Shown here: one piece after another, positions 6,286-14,978 of the stretch
How the letters are laid out: each line of letters begins with the position of its first letter
How positions within the stretch are numbered: the stretch's first letter is position 1
The notes under the pieces: generated by a model
What the model saw: only the letters and a program-made list of their open reading frames with translations
What the model was told of the DNA's origin: nothing
Databases searched by the model: none
Assembly (NCBI GenBank): GCA_964571225.1
Contig: CAZNBB010000040.1
Coordinates: forward strand, 1-30,116
Length of the DNA: 30,116 nt
Source of the DNA: DATFML01 sp964571225
GTDB lineage: Bacteria; Pseudomonadota; Gammaproteobacteria; DATFLG01
Reading direction: 5' to 3'
Program-made: the position numbers and the translations under genes

Positions 6286-7740
6286 CTAGACGAAGTCCTC
6301 GGGTACCCGGCGATGCCAGTCGGTGACCTGCTGATACTGGTGCGCCACGTTCAGCAGGCGCGCTTCGGAAAAATAATTGCCGATGATCTGCAGACCCACC
6401 GGCAGCCCTTCCACGAACCCTGCGGGCACCGACATGCCGGGCAGACCGGCCAGATTGACGGCAATGGTGTAGATATCCGACAGGTACATGGTGACCGGGT
6501 CGTCGGTCTTCTCCCCCAGACGGAACGCCACCGTCGGCGACGTGGGCCCCATGATGACGTCCACTTCGCCCAGCGCACGCTGGAAATCGTCACGGATCAG
6601 GCGGCGGGCCTGCTGGGCTTTCAGGTAGTAGGCATCGTAGTAGCCCGCCGACAGGGCGTAGGTGCCCACCATGATGCGTCGCTTGACCTCCGGCCCGAAG
6701 CCCTCACCCCGGGACCGCACGTACAGGTCGGTGAGGTCGGCTGGGTTCTCGCACCGGTATCCGAAGCGCACGCCATCGAAACGGGACAGGTTGGACGAGC
6801 ACTCGGCCGGCGCCACCACGTAGTAGGTGGGCACCGCCAGGTGGGTGTTGGGCAGGCTGATGTCGCGCACCTCGGCGCCGAGCTTGCGGAACTCCTCGAT
6901 GGCGGCTTCCACGGCCTCGCCCACGGCCAGTTCCAGCCCCTCCCCGAAATACTCCCGGGGCAGCCCGATCTTCAGGCCCTTGAGGGGTTGGTCCAGCGCG
7001 GCCGGATAGTCGTCCACGGGCCGATCAACGCTGGTGGAATCGCGCTCGTCGAAGCCGGCCATGGCCTCCAGCAGCATGGCGCAGTCCTGGGCCGTGCCGG
7101 CCATGACGCCGCCCTGGTCCAGACTGGAGGCGAAGGCGATCATGCCGTAGCGGGACACCCGGCCGTAGGTGGGCTTGATGCCGGTGATGCCGCACAGGGC
7201 GGCCGGCTGACGAATGGAGCCGCCGGTGTCAGTGCCGGTCGCGGCAGGCGCCAGGCGGGCGGCCACCGCCGCCGCCGAACCACCGGAGGAGCCGCCGGGC
7301 ACGGCATCGGTGTTCCAGGGATTGCGCACCGGCCCGTAGTAGCTGGTCTCGTTGGACGACCCCATGGCGAACTCGTCCATGTTGGTCTTGCCCAGCATGA
7401 CGGCGCCGGCATCCTTGAGGCGGGCGGTCACGGTGGCGTCGTAGGGAGCGGTGAAGTTGTCCAGCATGCGAGAGCCGCAGCTGGTCTTGACCCCTTCGGT
7501 GCAGAATATGTCCTTGTGGGCAAAAGGAATCCCGGTGAGGGGACCGGCGTCGCCCGAGGCCAGCCGCCGGTCGGCGGCGCGCGCCTGCTCCAGGGCAGCC
7601 GCCTCGGTGACGGTGACGAAGCTGTTCAGCCGGCGGTCATGGCGCTTGATCCGATCCAGGAAACGGCGGGTCAGCTCTTCACTGGAAAACTCGCCTGCCC
7701 GCAGGCCGGCGCCCAGTTCAACAATGGTCTTGGTGTGCAT
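6286..7740 (-). CDS. gatA: Asp-tRNA(Asn)/Glu-tRNA(Gln) amidotransferase subunit A
   Basis: This 484-aa amidase-signature enzyme hydrolyses glutamine and passes ammonia to GatB. The Ser-cisSer-Lys catalytic set is visible: K76 in AHKDIF, S151 in PGGSSGGSAA and nucleophile S175 in DTGGSIRQPA. Length and N-terminus match bacterial GatA. It lies 62 bases after gatC on the same strand, consistent with one gatCA(B) transcript. I do not see the discriminating aspartyl- or glutaminyl-tRNA synthetase genes here, so whether Asn-tRNA, Gln-tRNA or both are made is undetermined. Confidence 0.97.
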   Translation of the reverse strand: MHTKTIVELGAGLRAGEFSSEELTRRFLDRIKRHDRRLNSFVTVTEAAALEQARAADRRLASGDAGPLTGIPFAHKDIFCTEGVKTSCGSRMLDNFTAPYDATVTARLKDAGAVMLGKTNMDEFAMGSSNETSYYGPVRNPWNTDAVPGGSSGGSAAAVAARLAPAATGTDTGGSIRQPAALCGITGIKPTYGRVSRYGMIAFASSLDQGGVMAGTAQDCAMLLEAMAGFDERDSTSVDRPVDDYPAALDQPLKGLKIGLPREYFGEGLELAVGEAVEAAIEEFRKLGAEVRDISLPNTHLAVPTYYVVAPAECSSNLSRFDGVRFGYRCENPADLTDLYVRSRGEGFGPEVKRRIMVGTYALSAGYYDAYYLKAQQARRLIRDDFQRALGEVDVIMGPTSPTVAFRLGEKTDDPVTMYLSDIYTIAVNLAGLPGMSVPAGFVEGLPVGLQIIGNYFSEARLLNVAHQYQQVTDWHRRVPEDFV

Positions 7741-7802
7741 GTCTCACCCCGGACATGGGCGGGCGCCGCCCACGGTACGCCGGCGCGCCCAGGTCCGCCT
7801 GT

Positions 7803-8090
7803 CTATTCGATCACTTTGGGAACCAGGTAGAGACCGGCTTCCACCTGGGGGGCAATGGACTGGAAATGGTCGCGCTGGTCGACTTCGGTGACCGCGTCGG
7901 AACGCAGCCGCTGGGTCGCGTCCAGGGGATGGGCCAACGGTGCGATGTCGCTGGTGTCGGCCGCGTTGAGTTGCTCGACGAAGGCCAGGATATCGGACAG
8001 GTTGCGGGCGTACGCGGGGATGTCCTGTTCGTCGATTCCCAACCGCGCCAGGTGGGCGATTTTACGCACCTCGGACGGGTCCAGCGCCAT
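7803..8090 (-). CDS. gatC: Asp-tRNA(Asn)/Glu-tRNA(Gln) amidotransferase subunit C
   Basis: The 95-aa product carries the GatC pattern: VRKIAHLARLGI near the start, a central segment ending in TSDIAPLAHPLD, then residues leading to APQVEAGLYLVPKVIE at the C-terminus. GatC wraps around the GatA-GatB interface as a chaperone-like belt. The ATG at 8090 is preferred over an in-frame GTG two codons earlier, because the GGAG ribosome-binding site sits 5 bases before the ATG and overlaps the GTG. It is the first gene of the minus-strand gat run and divergent from mreB. Confidence 0.95.
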   Translation of the reverse strand: MALDPSEVRKIAHLARLGIDEQDIPAYARNLSDILAFVEQLNAADTSDIAPLAHPLDATQRLRSDAVTEVDQRDHFQSIAPQVEAGLYLVPKVIE

Positions 8091-8149
8091 AACCACTCCG
8101 TGAAGGTTCGAAGGCCGGTTAAAATGCGAACGTTAGCACATTTGCCTGC

Positions 8150-8178
8150 TTGCCCAAAGCCCCCCCCGTTGCTACAGT
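8150..8178 (+). promoter_or_regulatory. Probable sigma70 promoter for the mreBCD cluster
   Basis: TTGCCC (8150-8155), 17 bases, then TACAGT (8173-8178). The start point would fall near 8185, giving a leader of about 30 bases before the mreB ATG. The spacer contains a run of eight C. It lies in the 125-base divergent region between gatC and mreB. Confidence 0.5.
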
Positions 8179-8215
8179 ACTTTGTCGATTTTTCCCACGG
8201 CTGGGCCTATATCAA

Positions 8216-9262
8216 ATGTTCAAGCGCTTACTGGGGCTGTTCTCCAATGACCTTTCCATCGATCTGGGCACCGCCAACACACTGATCTATGCACGGGGAC
8301 AGGGCATCGTCCTGGACGAACCCTCGGTGGTGGCCATCCGCCAGGACCGCGGCCCCGGAGGTCCCAAGAGCATCGCCGCCGTGGGTCTGGAAGCCAAGCG
8401 CATGCTGGGCCGCACGCCCGGGAACATCATCGCCATCCGGCCGCTGAAGGACGGCGTCATCGCCGACTTCACCGTCACCGAGAAGATGCTCCAGCACTTC
8501 ATACACAAGGTGCACGAAACCCGCTTCTTCAAACCCAGCCCGCGGGTGCTGGTGTGCGTGCCCTGCGGCTCCACCCAGGTGGAGCGGCGCGCCATCAAGG
8601 AATCGGCGGCCGGCGCCGGGGCCCGCGAGGTCTATCTGATCGAAGAACCCATGGCGGCCGCCATCGGCGCGGGCATGCCGGTGGACGAGGCCAAGGGCTC
8701 CATGGTCCTGGATATCGGCGGCGGCACCTCCGAGGTGGCGGTGATCTCCCTGAACGGCATCGTCTACTCGGCGTCGGTACGCATCGGCGGCGACCGCTTC
8801 GACGACGCCATCATCAATTACGTGCGCCGCAACTACGGCACACTGATCGGCGAGGCCACCGCCGAACGCATCAAGCATGAGATCGGGTCGGCCTTTCCGG
8901 GCACCGAGGTGCGCGAGATCGAAGTCAAGGGGCGCAACCTGGCCCAGGGCGTACCCCGCAGTTTCACCCTCAACAGCAACGAGATCCTGGAAGCGCTCCA
9001 GGAGCCGCTGTCGGGGATCGTGGGGGCGGTCAAGACCGCCCTGGAACAGACGCCTCCCGAGCTGGGGGCCGACGTAGCCGAACGGGGCATCGTGCTCACC
9101 GGCGGCGGTGCCTTGCTGCGCGACCTGGATCGGCTGCTGATGGAAGAAACCGGCCTGCCGGTGGTGGTGGCGGACGATCCGCTCACCTGCGTGGCCCGCG
9201 GCGGCGGCCGGGCACTGGAGATGATGGATGAAAAGGGCGGCGACCTGTTCGCGGTCGAGTAG
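8216..9262 (+). CDS. mreB: Rod shape-determining actin homologue MreB
   Basis: The 348-aa protein polymerises on the inner face of the cytoplasmic membrane and guides lateral wall synthesis. Actin-fold nucleotide-binding motifs are present: SIDLGTANTLIY near the N-terminus, DIGGGTSEVAVISL in the middle and TGGGALLRDLDRL near the end. The N-terminal MFKRLLGLFSNDL is the usual amphipathic membrane-binding helix. This is why ATG 8216 is chosen over an in-frame ATG at 8150 that overlaps the promoter-like sequence. There is no obvious Shine-Dalgarno before it. It leads the cluster mreB-mreC-mreD-mrdA-rodA. Confidence 0.97.
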   Translation: MFKRLLGLFSNDLSIDLGTANTLIYARGQGIVLDEPSVVAIRQDRGPGGPKSIAAVGLEAKRMLGRTPGNIIAIRPLKDGVIADFTVTEKMLQHFIHKVHETRFFKPSPRVLVCVPCGSTQVERRAIKESAAGAGAREVYLIEEPMAAAIGAGMPVDEAKGSMVLDIGGGTSEVAVISLNGIVYSASVRIGGDRFDDAIINYVRRNYGTLIGEATAERIKHEIGSAFPGTEVREIEVKGRNLAQGVPRSFTLNSNEILEALQEPLSGIVGAVKTALEQTPPELGADVAERGIVLTGGGALLRDLDRLLMEETGLPVVVADDPLTCVARGGGRALEMMDEKGGDLFAVE

Positions 9263-9307
9263 CCCGTCAGGCCAGTCCCGCCCCCTGTTTGCGACGCGAG
9301 GATCACC

Positions 9308-10219
9308 ATAAAGTTACTCTTCACCCAAGGACCGTCCATCACCGCGCGGCTGGTGGTATTCGTGCTGGTGTCCGTGGTCCTGATGACCGTCGACCACCGC
9401 CAGCATCACCTGAACCAGGTCCGATCGGCCCTGTCGGTGGTGGTCTATCCGCTGCAGTATGTCGTGAATTTTCCGGTTGAAGCCGGCGAGTGGCTGAAGG
9501 AGAACCTGACCAGCCGCCGGCGGCTGGAAGAGGAAAACGCCAGCCTGCGCACCCAGCGTCTGCTGCTCAAGGCCCAGCTGCAGAAGCTCTCCGCCCTGGA
9601 AGCCGAAAACATCAGGCTGCGCGAGCTGCTGCAGTCGTCCTTCAAGGTGGGCGAACGGGTGCTCATCGCTGAGATATTGTCCGTGAACCTGGACCCCTAC
9701 AAACACGAGATACTGCTGAACAAGGGTTCCATGGAGCATGTGTACCAGGGGCAGCCCCTGCTGGACGCCGACGGGGTCATGGGTCAGGTGGTGCAGGTCG
9801 GACCGCTGAGTTCCACGGCCATGCTGATCACCGACCCCAACTCCGCCATTCCGGTCCAGGTCAACCGTAATGGGCTGCGCAGCATCGCCTTCGGCACCGG
9901 CGCCATCGACCGCCTGGAGCTGCCGCACCTGCCCAACAACGCCGACATCCGCAAGGGCGACCTGTTGGTGACCTCCGGCCTGGGCCGGCACTTCCCGCCG
10001 GGCTACCCGGTGGCCGTGGTCACCTCCGTCGAACAGGACCCCGGCCAACCGTTCGCCCAGGTCAGCGCCATGCCCCTGGCCCATCTGAACCAGAGCCGCG
10101 AAGTGCTGCTGGTGTGGCCCGGCGACCATCGGGTGAAGCCCCATGACCGTGCCGCCGACGGCACGGGGGATAAGCACCACGCAGACCGCAAACGTCAGGC
10201 GGCGACCCGCGCGAAATGA
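9308..10219 (+). CDS. mreC: Rod shape-determining protein MreC (apparent ATA start)
   Basis: MreC is a bitopic inner-membrane protein whose periplasmic part links MreB to PBP2. It has an N-terminal transmembrane helix, then a coiled coil (EEENASLRTQ through ENIRLRELL), then the beta domain with GVMGQVV and DLLVTSGLG. The family N-terminus (M-K-x-L-F-x-x-G-P-S) aligns with codons beginning at 9308, where the DNA has ATA, 5 bases after a good GAGGA site. No ATG, GTG or TTG exists in frame between the mreB stop and GTG 9353. Starting at GTG 9353 would cut into the conserved N-terminus just before the membrane helix. Read from 9308 it is 303 aa. It overlaps mreD by ATGA. Confidence 0.93.
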   Translation: MKLLFTQGPSITARLVVFVLVSVVLMTVDHRQHHLNQVRSALSVVVYPLQYVVNFPVEAGEWLKENLTSRRRLEEENASLRTQRLLLKAQLQKLSALEAENIRLRELLQSSFKVGERVLIAEILSVNLDPYKHEILLNKGSMEHVYQGQPLLDADGVMGQVVQVGPLSSTAMLITDPNSAIPVQVNRNGLRSIAFGTGAIDRLELPHLPNNADIRKGDLLVTSGLGRHFPPGYPVAVVTSVEQDPGQPFAQVSAMPLAHLNQSREVLLVWPGDHRVKPHDRAADGTGDKHHADRKRQAATRAK

Positions 10220-10707
10220 CCACACTGGTACGCCACCATGGCGGCGGCATCATCGCACTGACATTCCTGGTCGCCATGGTCCTGACCATCGTGCCGCTGC
10301 CGGAGTGGGCGCGCATCGCCCGTCCGGACTGGGTGGCCCTGGTGTTGATCTACTGGTGCATGGCACTGCCCCAGCGGGTCGGCGTCGGCGTGGCCTGGGT
10401 GGTGGGCATACTCATGGACGTACTCACCGGCACGCTGCTGGGCGAGCACGCCCTGGCCCTCACGGTGGTCGCTTTTCTCACACTGAAGCTGCACCAGCGC
10501 ATCCGCCTGTACCCGGTGTGGCAGCAGTCGATCACCGTGCTGGTACTGCTGGCGCTGAACCAGTTGCTGATACTCTGGGTCAACGGCATCATGGGACGCC
10601 CGACCCAGTCCTGGTTGTATTGGACACCTTCGCTGCTCGGCATGGTGTTGTGGCCGCTGGTATTCGCCATGCTGCGCAACCTGCGGCGGCGCTTCGCCGT
10701 GAGTTGA
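10216..10707 (+). CDS. mreD: Rod shape-determining membrane protein MreD
   Basis: The 163-aa, very hydrophobic protein has about five predicted membrane segments, with the family features RPDWVALVLIYW and GILMDVLTGTLLGEHAL. MreD is an inner-membrane partner of MreC and PBP2 in the elongasome. The start overlaps the mreC stop (ATGA), indicating translational coupling. An 88-base spacer follows before mrdA. Confidence 0.95.
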   Translation: MTTLVRHHGGGIIALTFLVAMVLTIVPLPEWARIARPDWVALVLIYWCMALPQRVGVGVAWVVGILMDVLTGTLLGEHALALTVVAFLTLKLHQRIRLYPVWQQSITVLVLLALNQLLILWVNGIMGRPTQSWLYWTPSLLGMVLWPLVFAMLRNLRRRFAVS

Positions 10708-10795
10708 CACCCCCGGCAACCCCTGATGCCCTGCGCCACCGCCCGGCGCTGCGCCGGCACCGGACGGGATTGACGAGACCGGACCGCACCCGATA

Positions 10796-12701
10796 ATGGC
10801 CCGCCAGATTCAGATCAAAGACCATCTGCTGGAAAGCCGGCTGTTCATGCGCCGCACCGTGGCGGCCCTGATCATCAGCGTGCTGCTGGTGTTCGCGCTG
10901 ATCGCGCGCCTGGTGTTCCTGCAGGTGATCTCCCACCAGCACTTCACCACTCTGTCCCGGGACAACCGCGTAAAGCTGCTGCCCATTCCCCCGACCCGCG
11001 GCCTGATCTACGACCGCAACGGCGTGCTGCTCGCCGAGAACCTGCCTTCATATCGCCTGGAGATCATCCCCGAGCAGGTCAAGAACATGAAGGCCACCAT
11101 CGCGGCACTGTCCAAGATCATCAATATCCGGGATATCGACATTCAGCGATTCGACGAATTGCGACGCCGCAAACACTCCTTCGACGCCATACCCCTGCGT
11201 TTCCACCTGAGTGATGCGGAGGTGGCCCGGTTCGCCGTGAACCGCTACCGCTTTCCCGGCGTGGATGTGGAGGCCGGACTTACCCGCTACTACCCGCTGG
11301 GCCCGGAAGCCGTGCACGCCGTCGGCTACGTGGGCCGCATCGATGCCCGCGAGCTGCAGGAGGTCAACCAGGCCAACTACCGTGGCACCAGCCATATCGG
11401 CAAGACGGGGGTGGAACGCAGTTACGAGAATGTGCTGCACGGCGAGGTGGGCTACCAGCAGGTGGAAACCAATGCCGAAGGGCGCATCGTGCGCGTGCTG
11501 TCGCGCACCCCCCCGGTGCCCGGCCGCAACCTGTACCTGACCCTGGACGCCCACCTGCAGGCGGTGACCGAGAAGGCCTTCGGCGACAACACCGGCGCCG
11601 CCATCGCCCTCAACCCCAAGACCGGCGCCATCCTGGCCATGGTCAGCATGCCCGAATACAACCCCAACCCGTTCGTGAACGGCATCGAGCTCAAAGACTA
11701 CCGCGCACTGCAAAAGCACAGCGGACGTCCCTTGTTCAACCGCGCCCTGCGCGGCCAGTACGCACCCGGGTCCACCATCAAACCGTTCGTGGGTCTGGGC
11801 GGGCTGGAGGACGACGTCACCAAACCGGATACCACCACCTTCTGCCCGGGCTACTACCAGCTGCCCGGCAACAGCCACAAGTACCGCTGCTGGAAGCGCT
11901 GGGGTCATGGCAACGTGGACATCACCCAGGCCATCACCCAGTCCTGCGACGTCTACTTTTACAACCTGGCCCATGAAATGGGCATCGACCGGCTCCACAA
12001 TTATCTGGCCAAGTTCGGATTCGGCACACGCACCGGCGTGGACCTGGTGGGCGAGCTGCCCGGGCTGCTGCCTTCACGACAGTGGAAGGAGCGCGTGCGT
12101 CATCAGCCCTGGTTTCCCGGCGAGACGCTGATCACCGGCATCGGGCAGGGTTTTCTGCTGGTGACGCCGCTGCAGCTGGCTGCCGCCACCGCCGCCATGG
12201 CCGAGAGGGGACTGCGTGCCCAGCTGCACCTGGTGGGCGCCGAGCAGAACCCGACCAACGGCAACCTGGATCCGCTTCCCATCCACATGCTGCCCCGGGT
12301 ACCGGAAGGCGACCCCAAGGACTGGAACATCATCATCCAGGCCATGGAGGACGTGGTGGACAACCCCCACGGCACGGCCCACCAGCTCAAGAAGGAAGCC
12401 GACTACACCATCGCCGCCAAAACCGGCACCGCCCAGGTCTTCGGGCTGGGGCAGGAGGACACCTACAATCCCAAGGAACTGGCGAGAAGGCTGCGGGACA
12501 ACGCGCTGTTCATCGCCTTCGCCCCCGTTGCCGACCCGCGTATCGCAGTGGCGGTGATCGTGGAGCACGGCGGCGGTGGCGGTGAACCCCCCCCCCCAAA
12601 TGCCCGGCAAAAAAAGAAAAAAAAACACNNNNNNNNNNCCAATTGCACTGAAAATCATGAACACTTACCTCAATGGCGGTAAGAAGGACGACAAACCATG
12701 A
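10796..12701 (+). CDS. mrdA: Penicillin-binding protein 2 (3' end corrupted at an assembly gap)
   Basis: PBP2 is the transpeptidase that cross-links lateral-wall murein. An N-terminal transmembrane helix (about 20-45) precedes the dimerisation domain and the penicillin-binding domain, with S326 in GSTIKPF, SCD at 383-385 and KTG at 542-544. After HGGGGG (to 12583) the sequence turns into a C11 run and A-rich bases, then 10 Ns. Beyond the Ns a different frame reads PIALKIMNTYLNGG and ends at TGA 12699-12701. This is the normal PBP2 tail and overlaps the rodA ATG. The true gene therefore ends at 12701. The 12584-12638 interval is artefactual and longer than the few residues expected there. Confidence 0.93.
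12584..12638. other. Low-quality sequence and 10-N assembly gap in mrdA
   Basis: An 11-C run, then A7 and A9 runs broken by single G or C, lead into ten Ns (12629-12638). The flanking PBP2 reading frames differ on either side, and the composition is unlike anything around it. The pattern looks like a bad read end joined by a short scaffold gap, not biology. Confidence 0.92.
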
Positions 12702-13819
12702 TCCTTACGAGCGCCGACCGGGAAGGAACCGCTACCGGCGGCTGGCAACAGCGGCTGCACCTGGATGCCACTCTGCTGGCCGCGCTGATCGCCCTGTGCG
12801 GGGTGGGACTGGTGGTGCTCTACAGCGCCAGCGACCAGAACATGGACATGGTGATACGCCAAGTCATCCGCCTGGGCATCGCCTTCGGAACCCTGCTGGT
12901 CATCGCCCAGATTCCGCCCGGGATCCTGTACCGGTGGACGCCGTGGCTGTTCGGCATCGGCTGCCTGCTGCTGGCCGCGGTGCTGGTGTTCGGGGAGGTG
13001 GGCAAAGGGGCTCAGCGCTGGCTGAACCTGGTGGTGGTGCGTTTTCAGCCCTCGGAGATGATGAAGATCGCGGTACCCATGATGGTGGCCTGGTACCTGG
13101 CCGACCAGCGGCTGCCGCCCAGGGCCACGCGGCTGCTGGCGGCCGGCGTCATCATCGTGGTGCCGGTGGTGCTGATTGCCAAACAGCCCGACCTGGGCAC
13201 CGCGCTGCTGATCGCCTGCGCCGGCTTCTTCGTGCTGTTCATGGCCGGCCTGCGCTGGCGGGTACTGGGGATCCTGGTGCTGCTGGCGGCCGCCTGCGCG
13301 CCGCTGCTGTGGCACTTCATGCACGGCTACCAGCGCCAGCGGGTGCTCACCTTTTTGAATCCCGAAAGCGATCCCCTGGGCGCCGGTTATCACATCATCC
13401 AGTCGAAGATCGCCATCGGCTCTGGGGGCATCTACGGCAAGGGCTGGCTCAACGGCACCCAGTCCCACCTGGATTTTCTGCCGGAAAGCGCCACCGACTT
13501 CATCTTCGCCGTGCTCGGCGAGGAATTCGGGCTCATTGGCATTCTGCTGCTGTTGGTGCTGTATCTGTTCATCGTGTTCCGCTGCATGTACATCGCCACC
13601 CAGGCCCAGGACACCTTCACGCGCCTGCTGGCAGGCAGCCTGGCGTTGACCTTCTTCGTGTATGTGATCGTCAACACCGGCATGGTGACCGGTCTGCTGC
13701 CGGTAGTTGGTCTGCCGCTGCCGCTGATCAGCTACGGAGGCACTTCCATGGTGACCCTCATGGCCGGTTTCGGTATTCTCATGTCCATACACACCCACCG
13801 AAAACTGCTGCCCACGTAG
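12698..13819 (+). CDS. rodA: Peptidoglycan glycosyltransferase RodA (SEDS family)
   Basis: The 373-aa polytopic SEDS protein polymerises glycan strands from lipid II in the elongasome, working with PBP2. Hallmarks are ALCGVGLVVLYSAS in the first helix, GAQRWLNL, KQPDLGTALL, GWLNGTQSHLDFLPESATDFIFAVLGEEFG and the C-terminal LPLPLISYGGTSM. The ATG overlaps the mrdA stop as ATGA, so the two are translationally coupled, as in many gammaproteobacteria. mltB begins 24 bases after its stop. Confidence 0.96.
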   Translation: MILTSADREGTATGGWQQRLHLDATLLAALIALCGVGLVVLYSASDQNMDMVIRQVIRLGIAFGTLLVIAQIPPGILYRWTPWLFGIGCLLLAAVLVFGEVGKGAQRWLNLVVVRFQPSEMMKIAVPMMVAWYLADQRLPPRATRLLAAGVIIVVPVVLIAKQPDLGTALLIACAGFFVLFMAGLRWRVLGILVLLAAACAPLLWHFMHGYQRQRVLTFLNPESDPLGAGYHIIQSKIAIGSGGIYGKGWLNGTQSHLDFLPESATDFIFAVLGEEFGLIGILLLLVLYLFIVFRCMYIATQAQDTFTRLLAGSLALTFFVYVIVNTGMVTGLLPVVGLPLPLISYGGTSMVTLMAGFGILMSIHTHRKLLPT

Positions 13820-13843
13820 ACAATGCGCACACGGAGTCGAACC

Positions 13844-14887
13844 ATGAAAGCAACAGTGGGAGCCGGCCTCGCGCTGTTGCTCGCCTTCCTGCTTCCCCTG
13901 AGCGGTTGCGCCAGCACCCGGCCCGCGGCGCCGCCCCTGGCTGACCGCCCGGCCGTGCAGAACTTCGTCGATCACATGGTCAGCCGATATCACTTCGACC
14001 GAGCGCATCTCATGGCGCTGTTCGGCAAGGCCCATATCGAGCCGAGCATCATCGCGGCCATCACCCGACCGGCGGAAAGCAAGCCCTGGTATGAGTACCG
14101 GCCGATCTTCCTGACCCGCAGCCGCATCGAGGAAGGTGTGCGGTTCTGGGACGCCCATGCGGCGCTACTGAAGCGTGCCCAGCAGACGTACGGCGTATCG
14201 CCCGAGATCATCGTGGCCATCCTCGGCGTGGAGACACGCTACGGCAGCCACACCGGCCGCTATCGGGTGCTGGATTCCCTGTCCACCCTGGCCTTCGACT
14301 ATCCGGCCCGGGCGAGATTCTTCCGCAGCGAGCTGGAGCAGTTCCTGTTGCTCACCCGCGAGGAAGGCGTGGATCCCATGAGCATCAAAGGCTCCTACGC
14401 CGGCGCCATGGGCGACCCGCAGTTCATCTCCAGCAGCTACCGGCGCTACGCCGTCGACTTCAACGGCGACGGCAAGCGCGATCTGTGGCACAGCCCGAGC
14501 GATGTGATCGGCAGCGTCGCCAACTACTTCCATGTCCACGGCTGGACGCCTGGCGCACCCATCGCCGCCCGTGCCAAAGTGACCGGCGACAAGTACCGCA
14601 CGCTGCTCGACGACGGCCTCGAGCCTCACATGAGCCTGTCGGCCATGAAGCGCTACGGTGTCGAGCCCCGCACGCCGGTGGCCGGTGATCCCCAGGCGAC
14701 CCTGCTCGCTCTGCAGGACCGCGATGGCCAGGAATACTGGCTGGGAATGCACAATTTCTACGTCATCACCCGCTACAACCACAGCCCGTTATACGCCATG
14801 GCGGTCTACCAACTCGGCGAAGCGATCCGCAAGGCCCGGGGCGGGCAGTCCATGCAGGCCGCCGACAGCGCCACGCACCACCACTGA
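13844..14887 (+). CDS. mltB: Membrane-bound lytic murein transglycosylase B
   Basis: The 347-aa lipoprotein cleaves murein glycan strands to 1,6-anhydro products at the outer membrane. Its N-terminus is a lipoprotein signal with lipobox LSGC (lipidated C22). The catalytic Glu is E130 in LGVETRYGSH. GDPQFISSSYRRYAVDFNGD and AMGDPQ match the Slt35 fold. ATG 13844 is chosen because GGAG lies about 8 bases upstream and the signal peptide begins there; an in-frame ATG at 13823 would add seven residues. It probably shares the rodA transcript. Confidence 0.93.
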   Translation: MKATVGAGLALLLAFLLPLSGCASTRPAAPPLADRPAVQNFVDHMVSRYHFDRAHLMALFGKAHIEPSIIAAITRPAESKPWYEYRPIFLTRSRIEEGVRFWDAHAALLKRAQQTYGVSPEIIVAILGVETRYGSHTGRYRVLDSLSTLAFDYPARARFFRSELEQFLLLTREEGVDPMSIKGSYAGAMGDPQFISSSYRRYAVDFNGDGKRDLWHSPSDVIGSVANYFHVHGWTPGAPIAARAKVTGDKYRTLLDDGLEPHMSLSAMKRYGVEPRTPVAGDPQATLLALQDRDGQEYWLGMHNFYVITRYNHSPLYAMAVYQLGEAIRKARGGQSMQAADSATHHH

Positions 14888-14892
14888 GAGCG

Positions 14893-14916
14893 GCCCGCAC
14901 AGCGCCCAACGCGGGC
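14893..14916 (+). terminator. Weak GC hairpin after mltB
   Basis: GCCCGC (14893-14898) pairs with GCGGGC (14911-14916) over a 12-base loop, six bases past the mltB stop. There is no T-tract, so it may only attenuate transcription into rlpA. Confidence 0.22.
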
Positions 14917-14978
14917 GACTCCGCCCCGGCAACACAGAATTTGCATTTGCCCCCGACGCCGTGCACACTTAATCCAGA

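Noticed and set aside
5424..6326. Plus-strand frame of 300 codons opposite gatB
   Set aside because: It is antisense to the conserved gatB coding sequence and shows no domain pattern.
6313..7830. Plus-strand frame of 505 codons opposite gatA
   Set aside because: It is an antisense shadow of gatA; the His- and Gly-rich composition follows from codon use on the other strand.
12584..12628. Poly-C and poly-A tract as a phase-variation site in mrdA
   Set aside because: It directly abuts assembly Ns, and the expected PBP2 tail resumes in another frame beyond the gap, so a read error is the better explanation.
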